DNA of 50,764 nucleotides from Gammaproteobacteria bacterium (GTDB taxonomy: Bacteria; Pseudomonadota; Gammaproteobacteria; Xanthomonadales; SZUA-36), in the NCBI GenBank assembly GCA_030431095.1, contig JAUIJU010000021.1, positions 1 to 50,764 of the forward strand, given 5' to 3'. A model generated the notes under the pieces. That model saw only the letters and a program-made list of their open reading frames with translations, did not search any database and was not told where the DNA came from. The position numbers and the translations under genes are program-made. Shown one piece after another: positions 16,008 through 24,811 of the stretch (positions within the stretch are counted from its first letter, which is position 1; each line of letters starts with the position of its first letter).

Positions 16008-16256
16008 GGGGGTGGTGGGTCGTGGGGGCGCTGCGGCGGCACGGGCCTTTCCGGGACCGTCGGCGAGAGGGACCTCGACGGCGAGCCTACAGGGATGTAT
16101 TTACAGCGCAGGCGAGAACGACCGCACGTTTTGCGCGCAGCGCGAAGAGTAAGGGAGTGAAGCCGTGGCGCGTGGGTCCTGAAAAGGCCGGGCACCACTC
16201 GCAGCCCTGACCCCACACCAAATTCGAAGCCAACCAGTCAATCAGCCAGCAACGAA
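16008..16256. other. Non-coding remainder of the 328-base gap between gltB and the export operon
   Basis: The stretch from the gltB promoter to the last permease gene holds no convincing gene. It has a hairpin (CCGTCG 16057-16062 with CGACGG 16076-16081) followed by TACAGGGATGTA (16088-16099), and near its left-strand end a CTGACCCC (16207-16214) resembling the ends of the repeat at 39026. The composition suggests a dispersed intergenic repeat, but I cannot confirm further copies. Confidence 0.35.
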
Positions 16257-17447
16257 TCACAACTCCCGGAGGGCGTGGGCGATGGGGGTTCGGGAGGCCT
16301 TGATGGCAGGAAACAACCCCCCAAAAAACCCAATCAGCAACGCAAAGACAATGCCCTGGATCAACAACGGGGCGTTGACGTCGAAGGCGAAGGTCATGGC
16401 GCTGAAGCTGGAGAAGTTCAGCGTGGAGCCCCGGAAGCCATCGAAGGCCATCCAGGCCAGTCCCGCCCCCACGATGCCGCCCAGCAGGGCCAGCAGCAGG
16501 GATTCCGACAGCACCGAGACGATCACCGGCCCGGAGCGGAAACCCAGGGCGCGCAGCGTGGCGATCTCGCGGGTGCGCGAGGACACCGCCGTGTACATGG
16601 TGTTCAGCGCCCCGAACACGGCGCCCAGGCCCATGATCAGCGCGATCAGCGTGCCCAGCCCGGTGATCAGGTTGTACAGCAGGCGTGACTGGCCCTCGTA
16701 ATACTCCGCCTCGGTCTGCACCTTGACGTTCATGCGCGGGTCGCTGGTCAGCGCGTCCTTGAACTCGGTGAAGGCGCCGGGCCGTTCCAGCGTGGCATGC
16801 ACCGACTGGAAGGAATTGCCGCGTCGGAACGCGTCCTGCAGCACCGGCGCATCCACCCACACCTCCGACTCGGCCAGTCCGCCCCCGGTTTCGAACACGC
16901 CCACCACGGGCCACTGCTCCGAGCCCACCGCCAGGGTGTCGCCCAGGGCCGCGCCCTGGAACTCGCGCCGCGCGCCCACGCCCACGATGACCTCGTTGAG
17001 CCCGGGCTGGAACATGCGTCCCTCGACCAGCCTGAAGCCCTCGCGCACGCGATCGGCCTGGCCCTCGACGCCACGCACCGGCACGTTGGCGTCGGTGCCC
17101 GTGGAGCGCTTGGGCAGGTTGATCATGACGAACAGTTCGCGCGAGGCGATCACCTGGTCGCCGTCGCGGGCGATGCCGGGCGCCTCGGTGATCAGCCGCG
17201 CCTCGTCACCGCCCAGGCCGCTGGTCATTTCCGTGTCCGCCCCGCTGCGCAGCACGATCACGTTGGCCGCGCCGGCCGAGCTCTTCATGGTGCTCATGAT
17301 GCCCTGGGCGATGGACAGCACGCCCACCATCACCGCCACCACGCCGGCAATGCCGAGCATGGCCGACAGCGAGGAACCCAGTCGACGCGGCAGCGAGGCG
17401 ATGCTGAAGCGCGTGACCTGGAAGATTTGCGTGATGCTCCTGAACAT
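16257..17447 (-). CDS. ABC transporter permease, FtsX/MacB type (second permease)
   Basis: 396 residues with the MacB/FtsX layout: one membrane segment near residues 25-50, a large periplasmic domain to about residue 265, then three membrane segments (LITGLGTLIALIMGLGAVFG onward). SSRTREIATLRALGFRSG is the conserved coupling block that contacts the ATPase. It is the last gene of a four-gene operon (fusion protein, ATPase, two permeases) and begins 11 bases after the other permease. The two permeases probably form a heterodimer that uses ATP hydrolysis to drive substrate from the periplasmic side outward. The substrate is unknown. Confidence 0.9.
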   Translation of the reverse strand: MFRSITQIFQVTRFSIASLPRRLGSSLSAMLGIAGVVAVMVGVLSIAQGIMSTMKSSAGAANVIVLRSGADTEMTSGLGGDEARLITEAPGIARDGDQVIASRELFVMINLPKRSTGTDANVPVRGVEGQADRVREGFRLVEGRMFQPGLNEVIVGVGARREFQGAALGDTLAVGSEQWPVVGVFETGGGLAESEVWVDAPVLQDAFRRGNSFQSVHATLERPGAFTEFKDALTSDPRMNVKVQTEAEYYEGQSRLLYNLITGLGTLIALIMGLGAVFGALNTMYTAVSSRTREIATLRALGFRSGPVIVSVLSESLLLALLGGIVGAGLAWMAFDGFRGSTLNFSSFSAMTFAFDVNAPLLIQGIVFALLIGFFGGLFPAIKASRTPIAHALREL

Positions 17448-17458
17448 GGGCCCGCTCC

Positions 17459-18610
17459 CTAGCGCCGCAACGCGTCGGCGACCTGCAGGCGCTGCGCCAT
17501 GCGTGCCGGAAAGATGCCGGCGATGAACGCCAGCACGAAGATCAGCAGCACGCCCAGCAGCAGGTCCCGCAGGGGAATGAAGAACACCGGCAGGGCGCCC
17601 CCGGTGGGATCGCCCGCCGAGACCATCAGCCAGGCCAGCGCCAGGCCGATGCCGCCCCCGATCACGGTGATCACCAGCGACTCGCCCAGCACCAGGCCCA
17701 GCACACCGCCATCGGTGAAGCCCACCGCCTTGAGCACCGCCAGCTCGTTGATGCGCTCGCGCACCGAGTAGGCCATGGTGTTGCCGGCCACCAGCAGGAT
17801 GGTGAAAAACACCGCGCCGACGATGGAAGTAATGATGAAGCCGATGTTGCCCATCTGGTTGGCGAAGCCCTGGATGAAGGCGCCCTCGGGCTCGGTCTTG
17901 GTTTCGTCCGGCGAGTTGGCGAACACCTGGTCGATGGCCACGGCCACTTCGGCGGCGCGGTCGGGGTCGTCGATTCGCACCGTGTACCAGCCCACCAGCC
18001 CCTGCCCGCCGGACCGGGCCTCGTCGAAGAAATCAAAACGGATGAACATCTGGCTGGTGTCCACGCCCTGCTCGGCGCCGTCGTAAATGGCCGCCACGTC
18101 GAACACCCAGTTCGGGTCGCCACCCTGCTGTGACCACAGGGGGTTCATGATGGGCACCTTGTCGCCCACCGACCACTCGAAGCGCTCTGCCAGGCCGCGT
18201 CCGATCAGCACGCCGGTGCGGGTCGCCAGCCAGCGGCGCTGGTCCTCCTCGCTGACCACGTACTCGGGAAACAGCTCCAGCAAGGCCTCGGGTTCCACCA
18301 CGATCTGCGCGAAAAAGTTGCTCGGCTCCTGGTAGATGCCGCCGAACCAGGTGTTGTGCGCGGCCATGTCCACGCCTTCCACCCGCTCGATCTCGGCCAG
18401 GTGCGCCATGGGCATCAGGTTGATCAGCGACACCTTGTTGCGGGTGATCAGGCGATCGGCGCCGGCCACGTCGATGCCGGCCAGGAAGGCGGCGCGAATC
18501 GCGCCGAGGTACCCGAACAGCACGAAGGCCACGATGATGGACAGCACCGTCAGCGCGGTGCGCAGCTTTTTGCGTCGCAGGTTGCCGAAAATCAGGGACA
18601 GGAACTTCAT
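17459..18610 (-). CDS. ABC transporter permease, FtsX/MacB type (first permease)
   Basis: 383 residues. Membrane segment near residues 17-40, periplasmic domain to about residue 255, then three C-terminal segments (IGFIITSIVGAVFFTILLVA and two more). RERINELAVLKAVGFTDGGV is the FtsX-type coupling block. The periplasmic part includes EYVVSEEDQRRWLATRTGVL, typical of this permease group. It starts 4 bases after the ATPase gene. It is similar in plan to the permease encoded immediately downstream, but the two are clearly diverged, which supports a heterodimer rather than a recent duplication. Confidence 0.9.
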   Translation of the reverse strand: MKFLSLIFGNLRRKKLRTALTVLSIIVAFVLFGYLGAIRAAFLAGIDVAGADRLITRNKVSLINLMPMAHLAEIERVEGVDMAAHNTWFGGIYQEPSNFFAQIVVEPEALLELFPEYVVSEEDQRRWLATRTGVLIGRGLAERFEWSVGDKVPIMNPLWSQQGGDPNWVFDVAAIYDGAEQGVDTSQMFIRFDFFDEARSGGQGLVGWYTVRIDDPDRAAEVAVAIDQVFANSPDETKTEPEGAFIQGFANQMGNIGFIITSIVGAVFFTILLVAGNTMAYSVRERINELAVLKAVGFTDGGVLGLVLGESLVITVIGGGIGLALAWLMVSAGDPTGGALPVFFIPLRDLLLGVLLIFVLAFIAGIFPARMAQRLQVADALRR

Positions 18611-18614
18611 GACC

Positions 18615-19352
18615 TCAGCCCGTCCCCTGGCCCTGCATGCCGGTCACCAGGCGCCCCTTGTCCAGGTGCAGGGTGCGCGTGGCGCGGTCGGCGGCCAGCT
18701 GGTCGTGGGTCACCATGATGATGGTCTTGCCCTGCTCGCGGTTCAGCGCCTGCAGCAGGTCCAGGATCTCGTCACCGGACTTGCGGTCCAGGTCACCGGT
18801 GGGTTCGTCGCACAACAGCAAAGTGGGGTCGGTGACGATGGCGCGCGCGATGCCGGTGCGCTGCTGTTCACCGCCCGACATCTGCCGGGGGTAATGGCCC
18901 AGGCGGTGCGACAGGCCGACGATCTCCAGCGCCAGCTCGGCGCGTTTGCGCCGCTCCTTCGCCGACAGCTTCGTGAGCAGCAGGGGCAGCTCGACGTTGC
19001 GCCGCGCCGACAGCACCGGCATCAGGTTGTAGAACTGGAACACCAGGCCCACGTGGTTGGCGCGCCAGCCGGCCAGCTTGCGGTCGGACAGCTTGTCGAT
19101 GCGCTGACCGCCTACCGTGATCGAACCCTCGGTGGGCCGGTCCAGCCCACCCACCAGGTTCAGCAGGGTGGACTTGCCCGACCCGGACGGCCCCATCAGC
19201 GCCAGGAACTCGCCGCGCGGAATCTGCAGGTCCAGTCCGCCGAGCACGTGCACGGTCTCGGAACCGCGTTTGAACACCTTGTCCACGCCGCGCACGTCGA
19301 CCAGCAGGTCGTCCTCCGGCTGGGGGTTTTCGGCCATTGCTGTTTCACTCAT
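18615..19352 (-). CDS. ABC transporter ATP-binding protein (LolD/MacB-like)
   Basis: 245 residues. Walker A G54PSGSGKST, signature [14 protein letters not shown], Walker [13 protein letters not shown], and the switch histidine in MVTHDQ. The GEQQR form of the signature and the DEPTGDLD Walker B are typical of the LolD/MacB/FtsE group that pairs with FtsX-type permeases, as here. Its start overlaps the stop of the fusion-protein gene by 4 bases (ATGA). It is cytoplasmic and binds the two permeases encoded downstream. Confidence 0.94.
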   Translation of the reverse strand: MSETAMAENPQPEDDLLVDVRGVDKVFKRGSETVHVLGGLDLQIPRGEFLALMGPSGSGKSTLLNLVGGLDRPTEGSITVGGQRIDKLSDRKLAGWRANHVGLVFQFYNLMPVLSARRNVELPLLLTKLSAKERRKRAELALEIVGLSHRLGHYPRQMSGGEQQRTGIARAIVTDPTLLLCDEPTGDLDRKSGDEILDLLQALNREQGKTIIMVTHDQLAADRATRTLHLDKGRLVTGMQGQGTG

Positions 19353-20557
19353 GGGTTGCTTACCTCCACGGGGGCGCCTTCGCGCAGGGTCCCGGGTGCG
19401 TTGACGATAACCTGTTCGCCGCTGCTCAGACCAGCCGTGACCAGGATGTCGTCATCCTGGCGGCGGCCGGTGGCCACGGCGCGGCGTTCGGCGCGGCCCT
19501 CGCTGACCACCCAGGCAATGGTGCGCCCGCCGTCCTCGCGCAGGGCGCGCGCGGGCACCAGCACGCCCGAGGCCTGGTCGTGGGGCGTCACCTCGTCCTG
19601 GAACGCCACCTTGACGCCCATGTCGGGCAGGATGCGCGGATCGAGTTCGTCGAAGCCCACGCGCACCTCCACCGTGGCGCGCTGCCGGTCGGCGGTGGGA
19701 ATGATGGCGATCACGTGACCCGGCACGTCCCAGTCCGGGTAGGCATCCAGGCGCGCGGTCACGCGCTGGCCCGGGGCCACGCGGTTGATGTAGGCCTCGT
19801 TGACGTCGATCTCGATTTCCAGCGACTGCATGTCCACGATGGTGCCGATGCCGGTGCGGGTGAAGCCGCCGCCGGCGGAGACGGGGGAGATCATTTCCCC
19901 GGGCTGGGCGTTCTTGCCCACCACCACACCGGCGAAGGGCGCGCGGATCACGGTGTCGTCGACCTGCTGCTGGTAGATGGCGACCTGCCGGGCGGCCACG
20001 TCCACGTCGGCCAACACGCGCTCCAGGCGCGCGGCAAGCGACTCGGCGGCAGCGCGGTTGCGGTCGAGCTCCTGCGCGCTGGCCAGCTCGCGCTCCACCA
20101 GGTTGCGGGTGCGCTCGAGGTTGGCGCGGGCTTCGCGCAGCAGTGCCTCGGTTTCACGGGACGCGGTGCGGGCCGAGGTCAGCTGGGCCTCGGCGAGCTC
20201 CAGGCTGCGCCGCACATTGGCGTCGTCCAGGGTGGCCAGTACCTGGCCTTCCTCCACCGCCATGCCTTCCTCGATCAGCACCTCGCGCACCTGCGCGGTG
20301 AGCTTGGAGGAGACGGTGGCGTAGCGGCGTGCGGTGACGTAGCCGGAGGCGTTGAGGACGGTGCCGGCGGCCGCGCCGGAAACCGCCCGGGCGGTGGCCA
20401 CGCGCACTTCCACGGCGGGCTCGGGGCGGGTGAACCACCAGCCGGCGGCGATGCCACCGAGCAGCAGGAGCGCCACCACGGGAATCCACCAGCGACCGCC
20501 GCTTTCGCGTTCAGGCTCCCGCTCGATGCGGAGCTGGTCCAGCTTGGAGGTTTCCAT
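19349..20557 (-). CDS. Periplasmic membrane fusion protein of the ABC export system (HlyD/MacA-like)
   Basis: 402 residues from ATG 20557; an ATG 30 bases further up is possible but gives no better ribosome site. A single membrane anchor follows the short cytoplasmic start ([20 protein letters not shown]). Then come a lipoyl half-motif, a coiled-coil hairpin (about residues 105-190, [20 protein letters not shown] onward), the second lipoyl half ([20 protein letters not shown]) and beta-barrel domains. It should link the inner-membrane transporter to an outer-membrane channel, although no TolC gene is present here. First gene of the operon. Confidence 0.9.
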   Translation of the reverse strand: METSKLDQLRIEREPERESGGRWWIPVVALLLLGGIAAGWWFTRPEPAVEVRVATARAVSGAAAGTVLNASGYVTARRYATVSSKLTAQVREVLIEEGMAVEEGQVLATLDDANVRRSLELAEAQLTSARTASRETEALLREARANLERTRNLVERELASAQELDRNRAAAESLAARLERVLADVDVAARQVAIYQQQVDDTVIRAPFAGVVVGKNAQPGEMISPVSAGGGFTRTGIGTIVDMQSLEIEIDVNEAYINRVAPGQRVTARLDAYPDWDVPGHVIAIIPTADRQRATVEVRVGFDELDPRILPDMGVKVAFQDEVTPHDQASGVLVPARALREDGGRTIAWVVSEGRAERRAVATGRRQDDDILVTAGLSSGEQVIVNAPGTLREGAPVEVSNP

Positions 20558-20629
20558 GGGCGCGTGCTGCCGAAAATGACAGCGCAATCATACGGCCAAA
20601 AGCCGGTGATTGCGAAGCCGGCCCGGACC

Positions 20630-20658
20630 CCCCCCGGTCACGCGGCGTGACCGGGGGG
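20630..20658 (-). terminator. Strong GC hairpin after the methyltransferase-like gene
   Basis: A perfect 13-bp stem (20630-20642 with 20646-20658) and a 3-base loop, starting 11 bases past the stop of the gene ending at 20669. There is no T-run on the minus strand, so it is a non-canonical terminator or an RNA-stabilising stem separating that gene from the export operon. Confidence 0.55.
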
Positions 20659-20668
20659 TTCCGCCGGC

Positions 20669-21412
20669 TTAATCCCTGACGAACTTCAGCGTGAAGCGGT
20701 CGGTGTTGCCGGTGACGGTGGCCCGGCCCACCTCGTAGCGCAGCTCGTCGTCGGCGCGGTAGTGCAGGTCGGCGTAGTCCACCAGGCGAAAGCCGGCGTC
20801 CTGGATTTCCCTGATGGCCATCACCGGGTCCACGCGCCGTCCATTTTCGGGTCCATCCGATTCCATGTGCCGGCGGGTGTGGTCCACCACCGCGTAGATG
20901 CCGCCGGGCTTGAGCGCCGCGTGGGCCGCCTGGTTCATGGCCGCGCGGCCTTCGGGCCCGAAGTTGTGGTAGTTGCGGAAGGTCAGCACCATGTCGGCGC
21001 CCTCGACGCCCAGGTCCGGGTTCTCCAGGGCGTAGAGGCGCGAACCCTCCGGCCGGTAGATCCGCGCCTCCGGCGCAGTCAGATTCATCTCGCCGAAGCC
21101 CGGCTGCTCGGCCAGGCCTTCGATGCGCCCGGTGCCGTAGGCCGCGTAGTAGGCGCCATTCTCCGCCATGACCGGGGCCAGGATCTTCGTATACCAGCCG
21201 CCGCCGGGCAGCAATTCGACGATGGTCATGTCATCGCGCAGGCCGAAAAATTCCAGGGTCTGCACCGGCCTGCGGTTGCGGTCCCGGTCGGTGTCCGCCT
21301 CGCCGCGGACATCGGCGGCCATCGCCGCCTCGATCTTTTCCTTGGTGGCGTCCCAGTCGGCCAGGCCGAGGGCGGGGGCCAGCAACAGCAGGCAGCTCAG
21401 GATGGTACGCAT
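20669..21412 (-). CDS. Secreted class I methyltransferase-like protein
   Basis: 247 residues. Residues 1-18 are a signal peptide (MRTILSCLLLLAPALGLA). The mature part has a Rossmann-like SAM-binding pattern: TIVELLPGGGWYTKILAPVM as motif I, EGADMVLTFRNYHNF as motif IV, and KPGGIYAVVDHTR as motif VI. Proteins of this type are known in Proteobacteria, but an extracytoplasmic methyltransferase is puzzling because SAM is cytoplasmic. It may use the fold for something else, or the hydrophobic start may act as an anchor. It lies downstream of the lipocalin gene on the same strand, with a 46-base gap. Confidence 0.8.
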   Translation of the reverse strand: MRTILSCLLLLAPALGLADWDATKEKIEAAMAADVRGEADTDRDRNRRPVQTLEFFGLRDDMTIVELLPGGGWYTKILAPVMAENGAYYAAYGTGRIEGLAEQPGFGEMNLTAPEARIYRPEGSRLYALENPDLGVEGADMVLTFRNYHNFGPEGRAAMNQAAHAALKPGGIYAVVDHTRRHMESDGPENGRRVDPVMAIREIQDAGFRLVDYADLHYRADDELRYEVGRATVTGNTDRFTLKFVRD

Positions 21413-21458
21413 GGTGATCTCCTCGTCGTTGTCGGGCGGTGAGCCGGTTTGGCGGAGC

Positions 21459-22064
21459 TCATTCTGACGCTTCGTGGCGGGACGGGTCCACCCGGATCAG
21501 TTCGTCGACCGGAAAATCCAGCGCGCGGGCCTGCCGCACCAGGTCCTGGTAGACGTCCTCGGCAAGGCGTGGCGTGCGCGACAGAATCCACAGGTAGTCG
21601 CGATCGGGACCCGCCACCAGGGCGTAACCGTAGTCGGGCGCCTGCGCGTCCAGGGCCAGCACGTGGTAGCCGCCGTAGAATGGCCCGAAAAAGGACACCT
21701 CCAGTGAAGCGGTGTCCGGCGCGCCCAGGAAGCGGGCTTTGCCGACCGCCTGGTCCCACTCGCCGGCCTCGGTGTTCCAGCCACGGTTGGTGACCGTCAC
21801 GCCGCCATCATCGTTCTTCGCGTAGTGTGCCGTCACCGCCTCCAGCCCCCGCTCGAAGCGGTGGTCGAGGCGCGCGATCTCGTACCAGGTGCCGAGATAG
21901 CGATCGAGCTCGAAGCCGGTGACCGGCGTGACGCCCTCCGGCGCGGTGGTGTCACAGCCGGCCAGGCCCAGGGCCATGGCGGCCATCAGCGCACAGGCCG
22001 TGCGACGGCCCAGCGACGCCAGGCCCCTGACCGGAAAGCCACCGACAGATTGATGTGACGACAC
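21459..22064 (-). CDS. blc: Lipocalin lipoprotein (Blc-like)
   Basis: 201 residues from GTG 22064, chosen because GAGGAG (22079-22074) lies 9 bases upstream and because it gives a proper lipoprotein signal (basic region, hydrophobic core, lipobox LAGC with C37). The lipocalin motif YLGTWYEIARLDHRFERG and the late block DRDYLWILSRTP match bacterial Blc. Blc is an outer-membrane lipoprotein that binds fatty acids and lysophospholipids during envelope stress. The start codon is separated by one base from the photolyase start on the other strand, so the signals of each gene lie within the other's coding sequence. Confidence 0.9.
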   Translation of the reverse strand: MSSHQSVGGFPVRGLASLGRRTACALMAAMALGLAGCDTTAPEGVTPVTGFELDRYLGTWYEIARLDHRFERGLEAVTAHYAKNDDGGVTVTNRGWNTEAGEWDQAVGKARFLGAPDTASLEVSFFGPFYGGYHVLALDAQAPDYGYALVAGPDRDYLWILSRTPRLAEDVYQDLVRQARALDFPVDELIRVDPSRHEASE

Positions 22065-22065
22065 G

Positions 22066-23532
22066 ATGACCCACTCCTCGACAACGGAATCGACCTGCAT
22101 TGTCTGGTTTCGCCGTGACCTGCGCGTGAACGACAACCCCGCCCTGGTGGCGGCGATCGAACGCGGCGGCCCGGTACTGCCGGTGTTCCTCTACGCCCCG
22201 GAGGAAGAAGGCGACTGGGCGCCGGGGGGCGCCGCGCGCTGGTGGCTGCACCACGCGCTGACCAGCCTGTCGCGGGCCCTGGACGAACTCGGCCTGCCGC
22301 TGGTGATCCGCCGCGGCCCGTCGCTGGATGCGCTGCGTGAACTGGTGGCGGAAACCGGCGCCGGCGCCGTGTTCTGGAACCGGCGTTACGAGCCGGCCAT
22401 CGTGGCGCGCGACACCACCATCAAGCAGACACTGAAGGAAGACGGCCTGGACGCCTGGAGCGGCAACGCGGCGCTGATCTGGGAACCGCACCAGGTGCGC
22501 AACCAGCAGGGCCGGCCATTTCGCGTGTTCACGCCCTTCTGGAAACATTTGCGCACCCAGGCGCCCAGCCCGCCGGTGGTGTTGCCGGAGCTCGCGGCGA
22601 AAGCCCCGGACGAGGCGCCACGCAGCCTGGCGCTGGACGCGCTGGGGTTGCTGCCGGAACGGGACTGGGACGCCGGCTTTCCGCAACGCTGGACGCCCAC
22701 CCTGGACGGCGCCGGGGAAGCCCTCGAGGCGTTCCTGGACGGACCGGTGGCGCGCTACGCCGAGCGGCGCGACTGCCCGGGCGCCAGCGGCACCTCACGC
22801 CTGTCGCCCTTCCTGGCGCACGGCCAGCTGGGCCCACGCCAGGTCTGGGCGGCCGCTCATTCCACCGGGGCCGCCGACGGCAAGGGCGGCTACACCTTTC
22901 TCAAGGAACTGGCCTGGCGGGAGTTTGCCCATCACCTGCTGGTGCACTTTCCGCAAACCCCCACCGAGCCACTGAACGACGCCTATCGGCATTTTCCGTG
23001 GGAGCCGGACGAGGCGGCGCTGGCGGCCTGGCAGCGCGGCCGCACCGGCTACCCCATCGTGGACGCCGGCATGCGCGAGCTGTGGCGCACGGGCTGGATG
23101 CACAACCGGGTGCGCATGGTGGTCGCCAGCCTGCTGGTCAAACACCTGCTGCAACCCTGGCAGGAAGGCGCGCGCTGGTTCTGGGACACCCTGGTGGACG
23201 CCGACCTGGCCAACAACACCCTGGGCTGGCAGTGGTCGGCCGGCTGCGGCGCCGACGCGGCGCCTTATTTCCGCATCTTCAATCCCATGCTGCAGGGTGA
23301 AAAGTTCGATCCGGACGGCGCCTACGTACGCCGCTGGGTGCCGGAGCTGGCGGACCTGCCCGACCGCCACATCCACACCCCCTGGGCGGCGCCGGATGCG
23401 GTGCTGCGAAAGGCCGGTGTCCGGCTGGGGGAGACCTATCCGAGGCCCGTGATCGAACACGCCGCAGGCCGCCGGCGGGCGCTGGCGGCGCTGCAGGAAA
23501 ACAAGGAACGGCAACGCCAGCCCGGGGACTGA
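22066..23532 (+). CDS. phrB: Deoxyribodipyrimidine photolyase
   Basis: 488 residues (E. coli PhrB 472). The N-terminal antenna-binding domain opens with TCIVWFRRDLRVNDNPALVA. The C-terminal FAD domain has FLKELAWREFAHHLL, RTGYPIVDAGMRELWRTGWM, HNRVRMVVASLLVKHLL and the NNTLGWQWSAGCGADAAPYF region characteristic of class I CPD photolyases. It repairs cyclobutane pyrimidine dimers using blue light. It is convergent with the cfa-like gene and divergent from the lipocalin gene. No good Shine-Dalgarno sequence precedes the ATG, so translation may be leaderless or weak. The 6-4 photolyase and cryptochrome alternatives are less likely. Confidence 0.95.
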   Translation: MTHSSTTESTCIVWFRRDLRVNDNPALVAAIERGGPVLPVFLYAPEEEGDWAPGGAARWWLHHALTSLSRALDELGLPLVIRRGPSLDALRELVAETGAGAVFWNRRYEPAIVARDTTIKQTLKEDGLDAWSGNAALIWEPHQVRNQQGRPFRVFTPFWKHLRTQAPSPPVVLPELAAKAPDEAPRSLALDALGLLPERDWDAGFPQRWTPTLDGAGEALEAFLDGPVARYAERRDCPGASGTSRLSPFLAHGQLGPRQVWAAAHSTGAADGKGGYTFLKELAWREFAHHLLVHFPQTPTEPLNDAYRHFPWEPDEAALAAWQRGRTGYPIVDAGMRELWRTGWMHNRVRMVVASLLVKHLLQPWQEGARWFWDTLVDADLANNTLGWQWSAGCGADAAPYFRIFNPMLQGEKFDPDGAYVRRWVPELADLPDRHIHTPWAAPDAVLRKAGVRLGETYPRPVIEHAAGRRRALAALQENKERQRQPGD

Positions 23533-23555
23533 GGCCAGGCCGTTCGGTCCTGGCC
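23533..23555. terminator. Hairpin between convergent photolyase and cfa-like genes
   Basis: GGCCAGG (23533-23539) pairs with CCTGGCC (23549-23555), with an inner CCG/CGG pair around a TT loop and one bulged T. It directly follows the photolyase stop and precedes the opposing stop at 23573. No T-run, so it is a candidate bidirectional terminator only. Confidence 0.45.
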
Positions 23556-23572
23556 AACGCCGGGAAACCGCC

Positions 23573-24811
23573 TCAGACCGGACGCTCCGCCACCAGGTGC
23601 ACGTCGCTGATGGCCCGTTCGCGGAAAGCGCCTTCGCAATAGCACAGGTACCAGCTCCACATGCGGATGAAGGTGTCGGAGTAGCCCAGCGCGCGCACCT
23701 CGTCCAGGCGCCCGAGGAACCGGCTGCGCCAGTGGTGCAGGGTGATGGCGTAGTCGCGGCCGATGTCGTGCAGCCCCGTGACCATGCAGTCGCCCTGGCG
23801 GGCCAGGGCGGACACCATCGCGTTCACGGAGGGCAGGTTGCCGCCGGGAAAGATGTAACGCTGGATGAAATCGACCGACCGCTTGGCCGCCTCGTAGCGC
23901 GGCTCGGCGATGGTGATGGCCTGGATCAGCAGCCGGCCGCCGGGTTTCAGCAGCTCCGTGCACCGTCGGAAGTAGGTGTCGTACTGGCGCCAGCCGATGG
24001 CCTCGATCATTTCGATGCTGACCAGCTTGTCGTAGCGCCCGCACAGGTCCCGGTAGTCGGTGCGCAGCAGTTCGATGCGCTTGCCCAGGCCCGCCGCCGC
24101 GATCCGCTCGGCGGCCAGGGCGTGCTGCCGGCGGGAGATCGTGGTGGTGGTAACCCGGCAGCCGAAGTGCTGCGCCGCGTGGATGGCCAGCCCGCCCCAG
24201 CCCGTGCCGATCTCCAGCAGGTGGTCATCGGGCTGCAGGTCGAGGCGTCGACAGACCGTGTCGAGCCGGGCCAGCTGGGCCTCGCGAAGGCCCATGTCCG
24301 GCCGCTCGAAAATGGCGCTGGAATACATCATGGTTTCATCCAGCCACAGCGCGAAAAAATCGTTGCCCAGGTCGTAGTGCGCAGCGATGTTGCGCCGGGC
24401 GCCGCGCCGCGTGTTGCGGTTGAGCCAGTGAAACCCTTTCTGCAACGGCGCGGTCAGCCGGGCCGCACCGCCCTCCATGCCCTCGAGCACGTCGCGGTTG
24501 CGCAGCAGCAGGCGCACCAGGGCCACCTCGTCATCGCAGTCCCAGGCGCCGCGCATGTAGGCCTCGCCCGCGCCGATGGAGCCGCCGAAGGCGACATCGG
24601 ACCAGAACGCCGGCTCGCGCACCGTCAACACCACCTCGGGGCCGTCCCCCGCGCCAAAGGTATCGCGCCGTTCCCCATCGACCACCGTCAGGCGACCCGA
24701 TTCCAGTGCCCGCAGCTGGCGACGCACCCCGCGCTCGGCAAGGCGATCCAGCATGCGCGGCTTCGGGGTGCCGGACAGGTGGCGGTCGGAGGCGAGGCTG
24801 ACGGTTCTCAT
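23573..24811 (-). CDS. Cyclopropane-fatty-acyl-phospholipid synthase family methyltransferase (distal)
   Basis: 412 residues from ATG 24811, which overlaps the DUF1365 stop as ATGA. An N-terminal lipid-binding domain (to about residue 120) precedes the SAM methyltransferase core: HLLEIGTGWGGLAIHAA, SIEMIEAIGWRQYDTYFRR, LKPGGRLLIQAI, and the tail YLCYCEGAFRERAIS typical of Cfa relatives in this operon type. Cfa enzymes methylate double bonds of membrane phospholipid acyl chains. Relatives co-encoded with DUF1365 and a flavin amine oxidase are implicated in methylated or furan fatty acids rather than plain cyclopropane rings, so the exact product is open. Last gene of the operon. Confidence 0.9.
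   Translation of the reverse strand: MRTVSLASDRHLSGTPKPRMLDRLAERGVRRQLRALESGRLTVVDGERRDTFGAGDGPEVVLTVREPAFWSDVAFGGSIGAGEAYMRGAWDCDDEVALVRLLLRNRDVLEGMEGGAARLTAPLQKGFHWLNRNTRRGARRNIAAHYDLGNDFFALWLDETMMYSSAIFERPDMGLREAQLARLDTVCRRLDLQPDDHLLEIGTGWGGLAIHAAQHFGCRVTTTTISRRQHALAAERIAAAGLGKRIELLRTDYRDLCGRYDKLVSIEMIEAIGWRQYDTYFRRCTELLKPGGRLLIQAITIAEPRYEAAKRSVDFIQRYIFPGGNLPSVNAMVSALARQGDCMVTGLHDIGRDYAITLHHWRSRFLGRLDEVRALGYSDTFIRMWSWYLCYCEGAFRERAISDVHLVAERPV

Noticed and set aside
15941-16216. A 91-codon minus-strand frame in the gap upstream of gltB
   Set aside because: Composition (Arg/Pro/Ser-rich), no ribosome site, and inverted repeats inside it point to non-coding DNA.
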